Positions 43,956 to 51,636 of a stretch of 64,000 nucleotides of DNA are shown one piece after another (positions within the stretch are counted from its first letter, which is position 1; each line of letters begins with the position of its first letter). The notes under the pieces are model-generated. The model saw only the letters and a list, made by a program, of their open reading frames with translations, had not been told where the DNA came from and made no database searches. Both the position numbers and the translations under genes were made by a program. Origin of the DNA: Massilia eurypsychrophila (GTDB lineage Bacteria > Pseudomonadota > Gammaproteobacteria > Burkholderiales > Burkholderiaceae_D). The stretch covers positions 62,001-126,000 of the forward strand of contig NZ_PDOC01000005.1 in NCBI RefSeq assembly GCF_002760655.1, in the 5' to 3' direction.

Positions 43956-44813
43956 TTAAGCGCGCGTGATCGTCGCGCCGACCCGTGCCAGTGCGACGAC
44001 AAAGGCGTCGGCCAGGGTTGCCTTTGTGACGACGTCTTCCAGGCTAACGCCCAGGTGGACGATGGTTTGCGCGATCTGCGGGCGGATGCCGCTGATGATG
44101 CAGTCGGCGCCCATCAGGCGTGCCGCGGCGATGGTTTTCATCAGGTGCTGGGCGACTAGCGTGTCGACGGTCGGCACGCCGGTGATGTCGATGATGGCAA
44201 TCGCGGCGCCGGTGTCGACGATCTTTTGCAGCAGGCTTTCCATGACCACCTGGGTACGGGCGCTGTCGAGCGTGCCGATCAGCGGCAGCGCCAGGATGTC
44301 TTGCCACAGCTTCACGACCGGTGTCGACAGCTCGAGCAGTTCCTGCTGCTGACGAATAATGATCTGGTCGCGGCTCTTCTGGAATACTTCAATCGTAAAC
44401 AGGCCCAGCTTGTCGAGCAGCGTGCTGATGCTCCACAGCGCGGCGGCGAGTGCCTCCGGCTCGTTGCCGAGCTCGTTGCGCATTGTGCCGAACAGCGATT
44501 GCTTCAGTGAGAATATGAATGTTGCCGTCTCGCTTGGAGTCGAACCCTGCTTGGCGCGCGCGGCCGAGATTTCGGTCAGCATGTCGCGAATTTCGTCCCA
44601 TGAGCGGCCGTCGATATCGTCGGTGCCGCCGGTGCGGGTGGCCTGGGCGAGCAGGGCGAGGAACTGGCTGCAATGGCGCCTGAGCTGCTCTTCCGAGCTG
44701 GCGTCGCTGCGTACCATCACTTTTTTGAGGTTGGCAATCCAGTCCGCCTGGATTGCTGCCTGCTGCTGCTCAATTAATGCGCTGATACGGTTGCTGCTGT
44801 CATTCGTGCTCAT
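43956..44813 (-). CDS. rsbR: RsbR-like stressosome sensor (RsbRD-N + STAS)
   Basis: A 285-residue co-antagonist. The N-terminal helical sensor (about 1-150) is of the RsbRD N type, with no haem or flavin signature that I can see. The STAS domain (about 165-280) carries both regulatory threonines of the family: Thr218 in ITGVPTVDTLVAQH and Thr250 in IRPQIAQTIVHLG. It heads the six-gene operon, nine bases upstream of rsbS. What it senses is unknown. Confidence 0.93.
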   Translation of the reverse strand: MSTNDSSNRISALIEQQQAAIQADWIANLKKVMVRSDASSEEQLRRHCSQFLALLAQATRTGGTDDIDGRSWDEIRDMLTEISAARAKQGSTPSETATFIFSLKQSLFGTMRNELGNEPEALAAALWSISTLLDKLGLFTIEVFQKSRDQIIIRQQQELLELSTPVVKLWQDILALPLIGTLDSARTQVVMESLLQKIVDTGAAIAIIDITGVPTVDTLVAQHLMKTIAAARLMGADCIISGIRPQIAQTIVHLGVSLEDVVTKATLADAFVVALARVGATITRA

Positions 44814-45169
44814 TAGGTTCCCCGTTGAAACTGCTCAGCCGCGCTCAACGCAGGCAGGCAGGAGTTTGTTTGGCTTCATATCGTGGTGATGGTTGACAGC
44901 CCGAGGCCGGCCGCTGAATTGGCCGCCCATAACGGTATGTGCGTTCCCGAAACTGTACATAGGCATTGATGCTTTTAGTAAAATTTCGTCAACCGTGCGC
45001 AACGATATTTAGGGGGCTTCCAGTGCGGCAATTCGAGGGGGCGTATGGTGTGGCGAGCCCGGCGCTGAGTTAGAATGCGTCGTTACGCTGGGCGGCCATC
45101 CGGCCAGTCCACCCCATCACCAGAAGCGAAGTTAGCGACGGTTGCCACGCGCCGTTGCACGCACCATTC
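44814..45169. promoter_or_regulatory. divergent intergenic region, rsbR / RIO kinase
   Basis: These 356 bases contain no gene that I can support. They should hold the stressosome promoter (minus strand) and the RIO-kinase promoter; TAGAAT at 45071 is a candidate -10 for the latter, without a clear -35. The middle (44940-45010) is AT-rich. Confidence 0.4.
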
Positions 45170-46012
45170 ATGAAAACACCAAAAAGATTACAGCCCCTGG
45201 TTGACGAAGGCCTCATCGACGAAGTGTCGCGCCAGCTCATGAGCGGCAAGGAAGCCATCGTTTATGTGGTGCGCAGCGGCGACGACGTGCGCTGCGCCAA
45301 GGTCTACAAGGAGGCCAACGAGCGCAGCTTCCACCAGGCCGTCGCTTACCAGGAAGGCCGCCGCGTCAAGAACAGCCGCCAGGCGCGGGCAATGGAAAAG
45401 GGCACCCGCTACGGCCGCAAGATGGCCGAGGAAGTGTGGCAGAACGCCGAAGTCGATGCGCTGTACCGGCTGGCCGCGGCCGGCGTGCGCGTGCCCACGC
45501 CGTACGTCTGCTTCGAAGGCGTGCTGCTGATGGAACTAGTCACCGGCGCCGACGGCAACGCCGCGCCGCGCCTGAACGACGTGCCGCTCACGCCCGAGCT
45601 GGCGCGCCAGTATCACACCGCGCTGCTGCGCCAAGTGGTGCTGATGCTGTGCGCCGGCGTGATCCACGGCGACCTGTCCGAGTACAACATCCTGGTCGAC
45701 GCCGATGGCCCGGTCATCATCGACCTGCCGCAGGCGATCGATGCGGCCGGCAGTTCGGTGGCCGGCGCCATGCTCGAGCGCGACGTCACCAACCTTGCCA
45801 ATTTCTTTGGCGCCGTGCTGCCCGAACTGATCGGCAGCCAGTACGGCGAGGAAATCTGGAACATCTACCAGGCCGGCCTGCTGACGGCCGACACGGCGCT
45901 GACCGGCCATGTCGCCGCGCCCGACACGCCGGCCGACGTCGGTGCCGTCATCCGCGAGATCGCGCTGGCGCGCGAGGAAGAGGCGGACCGGGTGGTGTAT
46001 TCCGGCGCCTAG
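45170..46012 (+). CDS. RIO1-type serine protein kinase
   Basis: A 280-residue atypical kinase. The ATP loop is MSGKEAIVYVVRSG, the catalytic Lys is in RCAKVYKEA, the catalytic loop reads HGDLSEYNILVD and the metal-binding Asp is in VIIDLPQAID. Eukaryotic RIO kinases mature the small ribosomal subunit; bacterial RIO1-like kinases have few known substrates. I take the ATG at 45170 (MKTPKRL); a TTG five codons upstream is possible. It stands alone between the stressosome operon and a hydrolase gene. Confidence 0.92.
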   Translation: MKTPKRLQPLVDEGLIDEVSRQLMSGKEAIVYVVRSGDDVRCAKVYKEANERSFHQAVAYQEGRRVKNSRQARAMEKGTRYGRKMAEEVWQNAEVDALYRLAAAGVRVPTPYVCFEGVLLMELVTGADGNAAPRLNDVPLTPELARQYHTALLRQVVLMLCAGVIHGDLSEYNILVDADGPVIIDLPQAIDAAGSSVAGAMLERDVTNLANFFGAVLPELIGSQYGEEIWNIYQAGLLTADTALTGHVAAPDTPADVGAVIREIALAREEEADRVVYSGA

Positions 46013-46130
46013 CCGGGCGCGATTGACCAAGATCAAACCGCGCATTGAGCTTCCGCCGATAGACTGGTCTTTTCAAGCTGGGCGCGATGGCGCCTGGCTG
46101 CAGCTGTCGAGCGTTCAGGAGACCAGCACC

Positions 46131-46820
46131 ATGATGTCGATTCGGCCGACCACGCCGGCCACCGAGCGCGAGGTCAGCATCGCCGCCGGCGCGGTGCAGC
46201 TCGAAGCGATCCTCGGCGAGGTGCCGGACCCGGTCGGCGTGGTCGTCTTCGCCCACGGCAGCGGCAGCGGCCGCAAGAGCCCGCGCAACCACTACGTCGC
46301 ACGGCAGCTGCATCGGGCCGGCATCGCCACGCTGCTGATCGACCTGCTTTCGGTCGAAGAGGACCGGGAATTTCGCATGCGTTTCGACATCGGCCTGCTG
46401 CAGCCGCGCCTGGTGGCCGCCTGCGCCTGGGTGCGCGGCGTCGACCGCTACGCCGGCCTGCCGCTGGGCCTGTTCGGCGCCAGCACCGGCGCTGCCGTCG
46501 CCTTGCGCGTCGCCGCCGCGCTGCCGGACGACATCTCGGCGGTGGTCTCGCGCGGCGGCCGGCCCGACCTGGCCGGCGTGCCTGCGCTCGAACTGGTACG
46601 CGCGCCGACCTTGCTGATCGTCGGCGCCAACGACCAGCAGGTCATTTCGCTCAACGAGGCGGCGCTGGCCGAACTGCGCTGCGACGCGCGCATCGACATC
46701 ATTCCCGGTGCCAGCCACCTGTTCGAGGAAAGCGGCACGCTCGAAGCGGCCGCGGCGCTGGCGGTGGCCTGGTTCGCGCGCCATTTCGCCGGCGTCGCGG
46801 GCGGCGCCGTCCGTCCCTGA
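46131..46820 (+). CDS. dienelactone hydrolase-like alpha/beta hydrolase
   Basis: A 229-residue alpha/beta hydrolase of the type often fused to phosphoribosyltransferases. It has VVVFAHGSGSGRKSPRNHYV, the nucleophile elbow LFGASTGAAVAL, the acid in VGANDQQV and the His in PGASHLFEE. AGGAG precedes the ATG at 46131. Homologues without fusion are common next to stress genes; the substrate is unknown. It lies 118 bases after the RIO kinase gene on the same strand. Confidence 0.87.
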   Translation: MMSIRPTTPATEREVSIAAGAVQLEAILGEVPDPVGVVVFAHGSGSGRKSPRNHYVARQLHRAGIATLLIDLLSVEEDREFRMRFDIGLLQPRLVAACAWVRGVDRYAGLPLGLFGASTGAAVALRVAAALPDDISAVVSRGGRPDLAGVPALELVRAPTLLIVGANDQQVISLNEAALAELRCDARIDIIPGASHLFEESGTLEAAAALAVAWFARHFAGVAGGAVRP

Positions 46821-46971
46821 GCGCTGCCACAAAGCGCTTCGTCGCGACCGCGAGCGACGCAATAAATTCGCCCTCGCAGCTTGAGAAACATCAAATTAAC
46901 GAAGGGTTGCGCTCTTATGATGGGAAGTGCCTGGCCAGTCCAGGGCTTTTTATTGGAAAGGAGCTTTTACC

Positions 46972-47412
46972 ATGGCAAACAGTCTCAGCCGTTTCGATCC
47001 TCTCGCCGAGCTTGCCCGCATGGACCCGTTCCGCGGGCTCGACGAGATCTTCAATCAATCGCTGCTTGGCCCGCGCCTTCGCGCGACCGGCATGACGCCG
47101 CGCATGGACGTATCGGAAAACGACCAGTCGTACATCGTCAAGGCAGAAATCCCGGGCGTCAAGAAAGAGGACATCAAGGTCAATATCGACGGCAACCAGG
47201 TGTCGATCAGTGCGCAGACCGTGCAGGAAACCGAGCAAAAGCAGGAAAACATGCTGATGACGGAACGCTCGATGGGCCAGTTCTATCGCAGCTTTACCTT
47301 GCCGCAAACGGTGGACGACAGCCAGGCCAAGGCTGAGTACCACGACGGCATCCTCGAGCTGACCTTGCCCAAGAAAGCCGGCGGCAGCGCCAAGACGCTG
47401 CAGATCGACTGA
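46972..47412 (+). CDS. Hsp20 / alpha-crystallin small heat-shock protein
   Basis: A 146-residue small heat-shock protein: N-terminal arm with DPFRGLDEIF, alpha-crystallin domain about residues 40-130 (RMDVSENDQSYIVKAEIPGV, SMGQFYRSFTLP) and the signature AEYHDGILELTLPKK, with a short tail lacking a clear IXI motif. It holds unfolding proteins in ATP-independent oligomers. AAAGGAG precedes the ATG. CTTGAG at 46879 resembles a sigma-32 -35 box, but no matching -10 is seen. Confidence 0.94.
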   Translation: MANSLSRFDPLAELARMDPFRGLDEIFNQSLLGPRLRATGMTPRMDVSENDQSYIVKAEIPGVKKEDIKVNIDGNQVSISAQTVQETEQKQENMLMTERSMGQFYRSFTLPQTVDDSQAKAEYHDGILELTLPKKAGGSAKTLQID

Positions 47413-47420
47413 TGTCGGCG

Positions 47421-47448
47421 GCGTGGGCGGTTGCGGCTCCGCCCACGC
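47421..47448. terminator. GC-rich hairpin after hsp20
   Basis: GCGTGGGCGG (47421-47430) and CCGCCCACGC (47439-47448) form a perfect 10-bp stem with an eight-base loop, nine bases after the hsp20 stop. There is no T-run, so it may stop or stabilise the transcript without being a classical intrinsic terminator. Confidence 0.55.
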
Positions 47449-47518
47449 CTGCATTAACAGCCGTCATCCTCGCAACTGGCGGCGGTGATGTGCGGCGCCG
47501 GCCAGCCGAGTTCTCGTC

Positions 47519-48592
47519 TCAGCACGCCGGGCCCAGGCGCGCGGTCGCGCCGTCGATGACCTTGGCCGAAAACATGCGCCGCTGCGGCGCCGCGGCGCCC
47601 GCGCCGATCAGTCCCATCAGCATCTCCACGGTGGCCTGCGCCATCTGCGGCACCGGCTGGCGCAAGGTCGTCAGGTTGTAGCTGAGCCAGCCGGCCGGCC
47701 CGCTGCCGTCAAAGCCGGTCACCGACAACTGGCCCGGGACATCGATCTTGAATTCGTGCCGCGCGGTGTCGAGGCAACCGATCGCCATCGCGTCGTTGCT
47801 GCAGATGATGGCGTCGGGCACCTGGCCGAGCCGTCCGATGATTTCGCGCAGTCCGCGCGCGCCGCTGGCGTAGTCGTGCTCGCCGCTGACGCGAAACGGC
47901 GGCGCCAGGCCCAGTTCGGCGAGCCGATCGGCAACGCCGCGCATGCGCTCCTGCGCGATCGCCGAGCGCGCCGGCCCATCGATCAGCGCGAAACGCTGGT
48001 GGCCGGCGGCAGCCAGCCGGCTGGCCAGCGTACGGGCAGCGCCGGCCTGGTCGCACACGATGGCGCTGACGCCGCCGTCGCCCAGATGCCGGTTGAACAG
48101 CACCACCGGCACCTGGCGCCGCTCGAATTCGCCGGCCTGCGCGCCGGACAAATGCGCCGCCACCACCGCGCCGTCGACCTGGTGCTGCCACACATCGGCC
48201 AGCGTCGCGCCCAGGTCCGATCCGCGCGGCTGCGAAAACAGCAAGATGCGCATGCCGAACAGGGCGAACTGCCGGCTCAGTTCGGCCAATAGCTCCGGAT
48301 AGTGCAAGGTGACCATGTGCGACACCACCAGCGCGACCAGGTTCGAGCGGCGCGTGTTGAGGCTGCGCGCGGCGGCATTCGGCGTGTAGTCGAGGTCGGT
48401 GGCGGCTTGCATCACGCGGGCGAAAGTTGCTTTCGAGACGCTGGCGCCGGGCTTGAAACAGCGCGATACCGCCGACTGCGACACCCCGGCCACGATTGCC
48501 ACGTCGTATGACGTGACGCGCCGCGATTCCCGGTGGATCAATGCCTTGATATCGGCCACGGTGTGGCTCTGCTGAGGTAGCGTGATGGTCAT
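47519..48592 (-). CDS. LacI-family transcriptional regulator
   Basis: A 357-residue LacI/GalR regulator. Unusually, the helix-turn-helix (VTSYDVAIVAGVSQSAVSRCF) lies at about residues 26-46 after a short N-terminal extension, followed by the hinge region (YTPNAAARSLNTRRS) and a periplasmic-binding-protein-like effector domain. AAARSLNTRRSNLVAL and PDAIICSNDAMAIGCL mark the two lobes. The ligand is unknown because no sugar genes are adjacent. The start at 48592 (ATG) is preferred to a TTG at 48610. A 22-bp palindrome lies 19 bases upstream. Confidence 0.9.
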   Translation of the reverse strand: MTITLPQQSHTVADIKALIHRESRRVTSYDVAIVAGVSQSAVSRCFKPGASVSKATFARVMQAATDLDYTPNAAARSLNTRRSNLVALVVSHMVTLHYPELLAELSRQFALFGMRILLFSQPRGSDLGATLADVWQHQVDGAVVAAHLSGAQAGEFERRQVPVVLFNRHLGDGGVSAIVCDQAGAARTLASRLAAAGHQRFALIDGPARSAIAQERMRGVADRLAELGLAPPFRVSGEHDYASGARGLREIIGRLGQVPDAIICSNDAMAIGCLDTARHEFKIDVPGQLSVTGFDGSGPAGWLSYNLTTLRQPVPQMAQATVEMLMGLIGAGAAAPQRRMFSAKVIDGATARLGPAC

Positions 48593-48610
48593 CGGGCAAG
48601 TGTAACTCAA

Positions 48611-48632
48611 ATTATTACCTTACGGCAATAAT
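48611..48632. promoter_or_regulatory. palindrome upstream of the LacI gene, possible operator
   Basis: ATTATTACC (48611-48619) and GGCAATAAT (48624-48632) are inverted copies with one mismatch around a TTAC centre. Even-length dyads of this size are typical for LacI-family proteins, though most have a central CG. Its position between the divergent LacI and receiver genes suggests autoregulation. Confidence 0.45.
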
Positions 48633-48759
48633 ATGTCTGTACAGCACTACACCGAGCCGATCCGTGTCACGCTTTCGTCCCCATTAAGGCGCAGGCAACG
48701 CATACAATAGTGACGCAGCTCATCAAATCTCACCATTCGGTGGAACGACAAGGCAGCCT

Positions 48760-49143
48760 ATGACGGCAAGAATTCTATTAATCGAGGACGACTCTGCCAG
48801 TATGGAGTTGATGCTTTATTTGCTGAAAAGCTTCGGCTTTACCACCATCTTCGCGTTCGACGCCGAGGATGGCCTCAGACTTGCCGGCTCCACGGCCCCC
48901 GATCTGATCCTGTGCGACGTGAACCTGCCCGGCATGTCGGGCCTTGCCTTGATGCGCAATCTGAAACAACTATCCGGATTGCGCCGAGTGCCGATTATCG
49001 CCGTGACGGCGATGGCGATGGCCGGCGATGAAGATGGCCTGATGTCCCTGGGATTTGACGGCTACATTGGCAAGCCGATCGATCCGGAGCAGTTGCATGA
49101 GCAACTGCTGAGCTACCTGGAATTGGATCAGCGCGCGAAATAG
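48760..49143 (+). CDS. single-domain response regulator (CheY/DivK-like)
   Basis: A 127-residue receiver domain with no output domain. The acidic pair is in LLIEDDSASMELM, the phospho-acceptor Asp is in LILCDVNLPGMSG, Thr/Ala switch residues are in IIAVTAMAMAGDE, and the Lys is in GYIGKPIDPEQ. The DivK-like AVTAxAM pattern fits intermediates of phosphorelays. No kinase is adjacent; the stand-alone Hpt protein and the hybrid kinase in this window are conceivable partners. Confidence 0.9.
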   Translation: MTARILLIEDDSASMELMLYLLKSFGFTTIFAFDAEDGLRLAGSTAPDLILCDVNLPGMSGLALMRNLKQLSGLRRVPIIAVTAMAMAGDEDGLMSLGFDGYIGKPIDPEQLHEQLLSYLELDQRAK

Positions 49144-49276
49144 CCGGACACGGTTGGCCAGGCTCCTCTGCAGCATGGCGCGATAGCTTTTTGACACCCA
49201 TCTTTCGAGCAATAACCATTCGCCGGGTCCGCTTGAATCTGGTAACATACCGCCCCTTAATCCATTGAAGGGTCAC

Positions 49277-50539
49277 ATGGCCAACGCTTGCGGCGTCGAC
49301 TTCGGCACGTCAAATTCCACGGTGGGGCTGGTGCGACCAGGCCACACGTCTTTGCTCGCGCTCGAGGATGGCAAACCGACCCTGCCGTCAGTGGTGTTCT
49401 TCAACGCCGATGACGAGGAAGTCAGCTATGGCCGGGCGGCACTGACCGACTACCTGGCCGGCTACGAAGGGCGCCTGATGCGCTCGCTCAAGAGCCTGCT
49501 CGGCACCAGCCTGATCGACGGCCAGACCGAAGTGGGCGGCCGCGCGCTGCCTTTCCGCATGCTGTTGTCGCACTTCATCGGCGAGGTCAAGCGCCGCGGC
49601 GAGCACGCCGCCGGCCACCCGTTCGACTCGGCCGTGTTCGGCCGCCCGGTGTTTTTCATCGACGACAGCAGCAGCGCCGACCAGCTCGCCGAAGACACGC
49701 TGGCCGAGGTGGCGCGCGCGATCGGCTTCAAGCACGTCGCCTTTCAGTACGAGCCGATCGCCGCCGCGTTCGACTACGAGTCGCGCATCGAGCGCGAGGA
49801 ACTGGTGCTGATCGCCGACATCGGCGGCGGCACCTCCGACTTTTCGCTGGTGCGCCTGTCGCCGCGGCGCGCCGCCAAGGCCGAGCGGCGCGACGACATC
49901 CTCGCCACCGGCGGCGTGCACATCGGCGGCACCGATTTCGACAAGTACCTGAGCCTGTCGTCGGTGATGCCGCTGCTCGGCTACGGCAGCCGGATGAGCA
50001 ACAACAGCGAGATCCCGTCGAGCTATTACTTCAACCTGGCGACCTGGCACACCATCAACCTGGCCTACACCAAGAAGACCTGGACCCAGCTGGCCGACGT
50101 CGTGCGCGACGCCCGCGAGCCGGACAAGCTGGGACGGCTGCAGCGCCTGATCGATGAGCGCGCCGGCCACTGGCTGGCAATCAAGGTGGAGGAGGGCAAG
50201 ATCGCGCTGTCCGACACCGCCAGCGCCACGCTTGAGCTCGACCGCCTGTCGCCGCCGCACACGCTTACCCTGCAGCGCCACGAATTCGACGCCGCCATCG
50301 GCCACCTGATCGACAGCGTCGACCAGACCGTGCTCAAATTGCTGGCCGATGCCGGCGTGGCTGCCGGCGATGTCGACACGGTGTTCTTCACCGGCGGCTC
50401 GAGCGGCGTGATCGCCCTGCGTGAACGGATCGGCGCCTTGCTGCCGGCCGCGCGCAAGGTCGAAGGCGACCTGTTCGGCAGCATCGGCTCGGGCCTGGCG
50501 CTCGACGCCGTCCGCAAATTCGGTCCGGGGGCGCCATGA
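49277..50539 (+). CDS. yegD: Hsp70-family chaperone YegD-like
   Basis: A 420-residue actin-fold ATPase related to E. coli YegD. Phosphate 1 is GVDFGTSNSTVGLV, phosphate 2 is LIADIGGGTSDFSLV with GGVHIGGTDFD following, and the adenosine loop is VFFTGGSSGV. The substrate-binding domain of DnaK is absent, so it is an ATPase-only Hsp70 homologue of unknown client. The gene overlaps the exonuclease gene by four bases (ATGA), so they are translated together. Confidence 0.92.
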   Translation: MANACGVDFGTSNSTVGLVRPGHTSLLALEDGKPTLPSVVFFNADDEEVSYGRAALTDYLAGYEGRLMRSLKSLLGTSLIDGQTEVGGRALPFRMLLSHFIGEVKRRGEHAAGHPFDSAVFGRPVFFIDDSSSADQLAEDTLAEVARAIGFKHVAFQYEPIAAAFDYESRIEREELVLIADIGGGTSDFSLVRLSPRRAAKAERRDDILATGGVHIGGTDFDKYLSLSSVMPLLGYGSRMSNNSEIPSSYYFNLATWHTINLAYTKKTWTQLADVVRDAREPDKLGRLQRLIDERAGHWLAIKVEEGKIALSDTASATLELDRLSPPHTLTLQRHEFDAAIGHLIDSVDQTVLKLLADAGVAAGDVDTVFFTGGSSGVIALRERIGALLPAARKVEGDLFGSIGSGLALDAVRKFGPGAP

Positions 50540-51183
50540 GCGTCTTCGATCAGCCGATCGTCATGCTCGACTTCGAGACCACCGGCCTGTCGCCGGCGAT
50601 GGGCGACCGCATCACCGAGGTGGCGGCGCTGCGCATTGTCGGCGGGATCGTCACCGAACGCTACGTCTCGCTGATTAATTGCAACGCCCGCATTCCATCG
50701 TTCATCACCTCGCTGACCGGCATTACCCAGCAGATGGTCGACGCTGCGCCGCCGGTGCGCCAGGTGTTGCCGCAGCTGCTAGAGTTCATCGGCAGCGACA
50801 CGCTGTCGGCCCACAACGCCAGCTTCGACGAAAAGTTCCTCAAGGCCGAGGCGGAGCGGCTCGGCATGTCGACCGCCCACCAGGCGCTGGTCTGCTCGCT
50901 GAAGCTGTCGCGCCGCATCTTTCCCGGCATGCCAAGCTATAAGCTCGGCTTGCTGTCCGGCCAGCTCGGCATCCGATTCCGCAGCGCGGCGCACCGGGCC
51001 GAGTCAGATGCGGAAGTCGGCGCCGAGCTGCTCAACCACATCGGCCGCCACCTCGGCCAGTCGTTCGGCATGCAGCAGGTCGAGTCGCAGCTGCTGGTGT
51101 CGGTCAACAAACTGAGCGCGGCGAAGGTGCCGGCCTACCTCGAAAAATACGCCACTGCAAAAAAATCCGCAGCAGCGGGCTGA
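50536..51183 (+). CDS. DnaQ-like 3'-5' exonuclease
   Basis: A 215-residue DEDDh exonuclease with MLDFETTGLSP, HNASFDEKFLKAE and HRAESDAEVGAELL. The length and the missing clamp-binding box separate it from the replicative epsilon subunit at 21305-22009; it resembles the PolC-type stand-alone exonucleases. It may trim DNA or RNA ends. Its start lies inside the stop of the YegD-like gene, a link whose meaning is unknown. Confidence 0.9.
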   Translation: MSVFDQPIVMLDFETTGLSPAMGDRITEVAALRIVGGIVTERYVSLINCNARIPSFITSLTGITQQMVDAAPPVRQVLPQLLEFIGSDTLSAHNASFDEKFLKAEAERLGMSTAHQALVCSLKLSRRIFPGMPSYKLGLLSGQLGIRFRSAAHRAESDAEVGAELLNHIGRHLGQSFGMQQVESQLLVSVNKLSAAKVPAYLEKYATAKKSAAAG

Positions 51184-51204
51184 TCGCATTACAATATTGG
51201 CACC

Positions 51205-51558
51205 ATGAGCCGCCAATCCATCATCCGTATCCTGCTGTCGCTATTGCTGCTGCTGTCGCAGCAGATGGCGATTTCGCATGGGATGACGCATTGGGCCGGC
51301 ACCCACGGTGGCGGCGCGGCCCAGCTGCACCAGGCCGGGTTGCATGAAGATGCGGGTGTCTCGTCGGCGTTCGCCCAGGACCAGACGTGCGAAAGGTGTC
51401 TCGGCTTCGCCCAGATCACCGGTGGCATCGGCAGTACCCAACGCTGCTTCATCGCCGACAACGGCGCGTCGTGCGCCACCGGGCCCAGCCCGACCGAACC
51501 GGGCTGCGCGCGCACGCACTGCGCCTTCCAGCCGCGCGGACCACCTCCCTTCGAATAG
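51205..51558 (+). CDS. small secreted Cys/His-containing protein (DUF2946-like)
   Basis: A 117-residue protein with a signal peptide or N-terminal anchor (IIRILLSLLLLLSQQMAISHG). It then has His-rich and Cys-containing parts: HGMTHWAGTHGGG, HQAGLHED and CERCLGFAQITGG, with later isolated Cys. DUF2946-like proteins of this kind sit next to metal transport genes. It precedes the zinc-type operon by 78 bases on the same strand and could be a periplasmic metal buffer. No homologue is identified by name. Confidence 0.68.
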   Translation: MSRQSIIRILLSLLLLLSQQMAISHGMTHWAGTHGGGAAQLHQAGLHEDAGVSSAFAQDQTCERCLGFAQITGGIGSTQRCFIADNGASCATGPSPTEPGCARTHCAFQPRGPPPFE

Positions 51559-51636
51559 AACCGGCCCTGTACTCGAGTCGCCGCGCCTGCCGCGCTGCGT
51601 CTCGCCATATTCTATTTGCCAGGAAGTTAATTTATC

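Noticed and set aside
46879-46971. Sigma-32 promoter for hsp20
   Set aside because: CTTGAG resembles a heat-shock -35, but no CCCATNT-type -10 occurs at the right distance.
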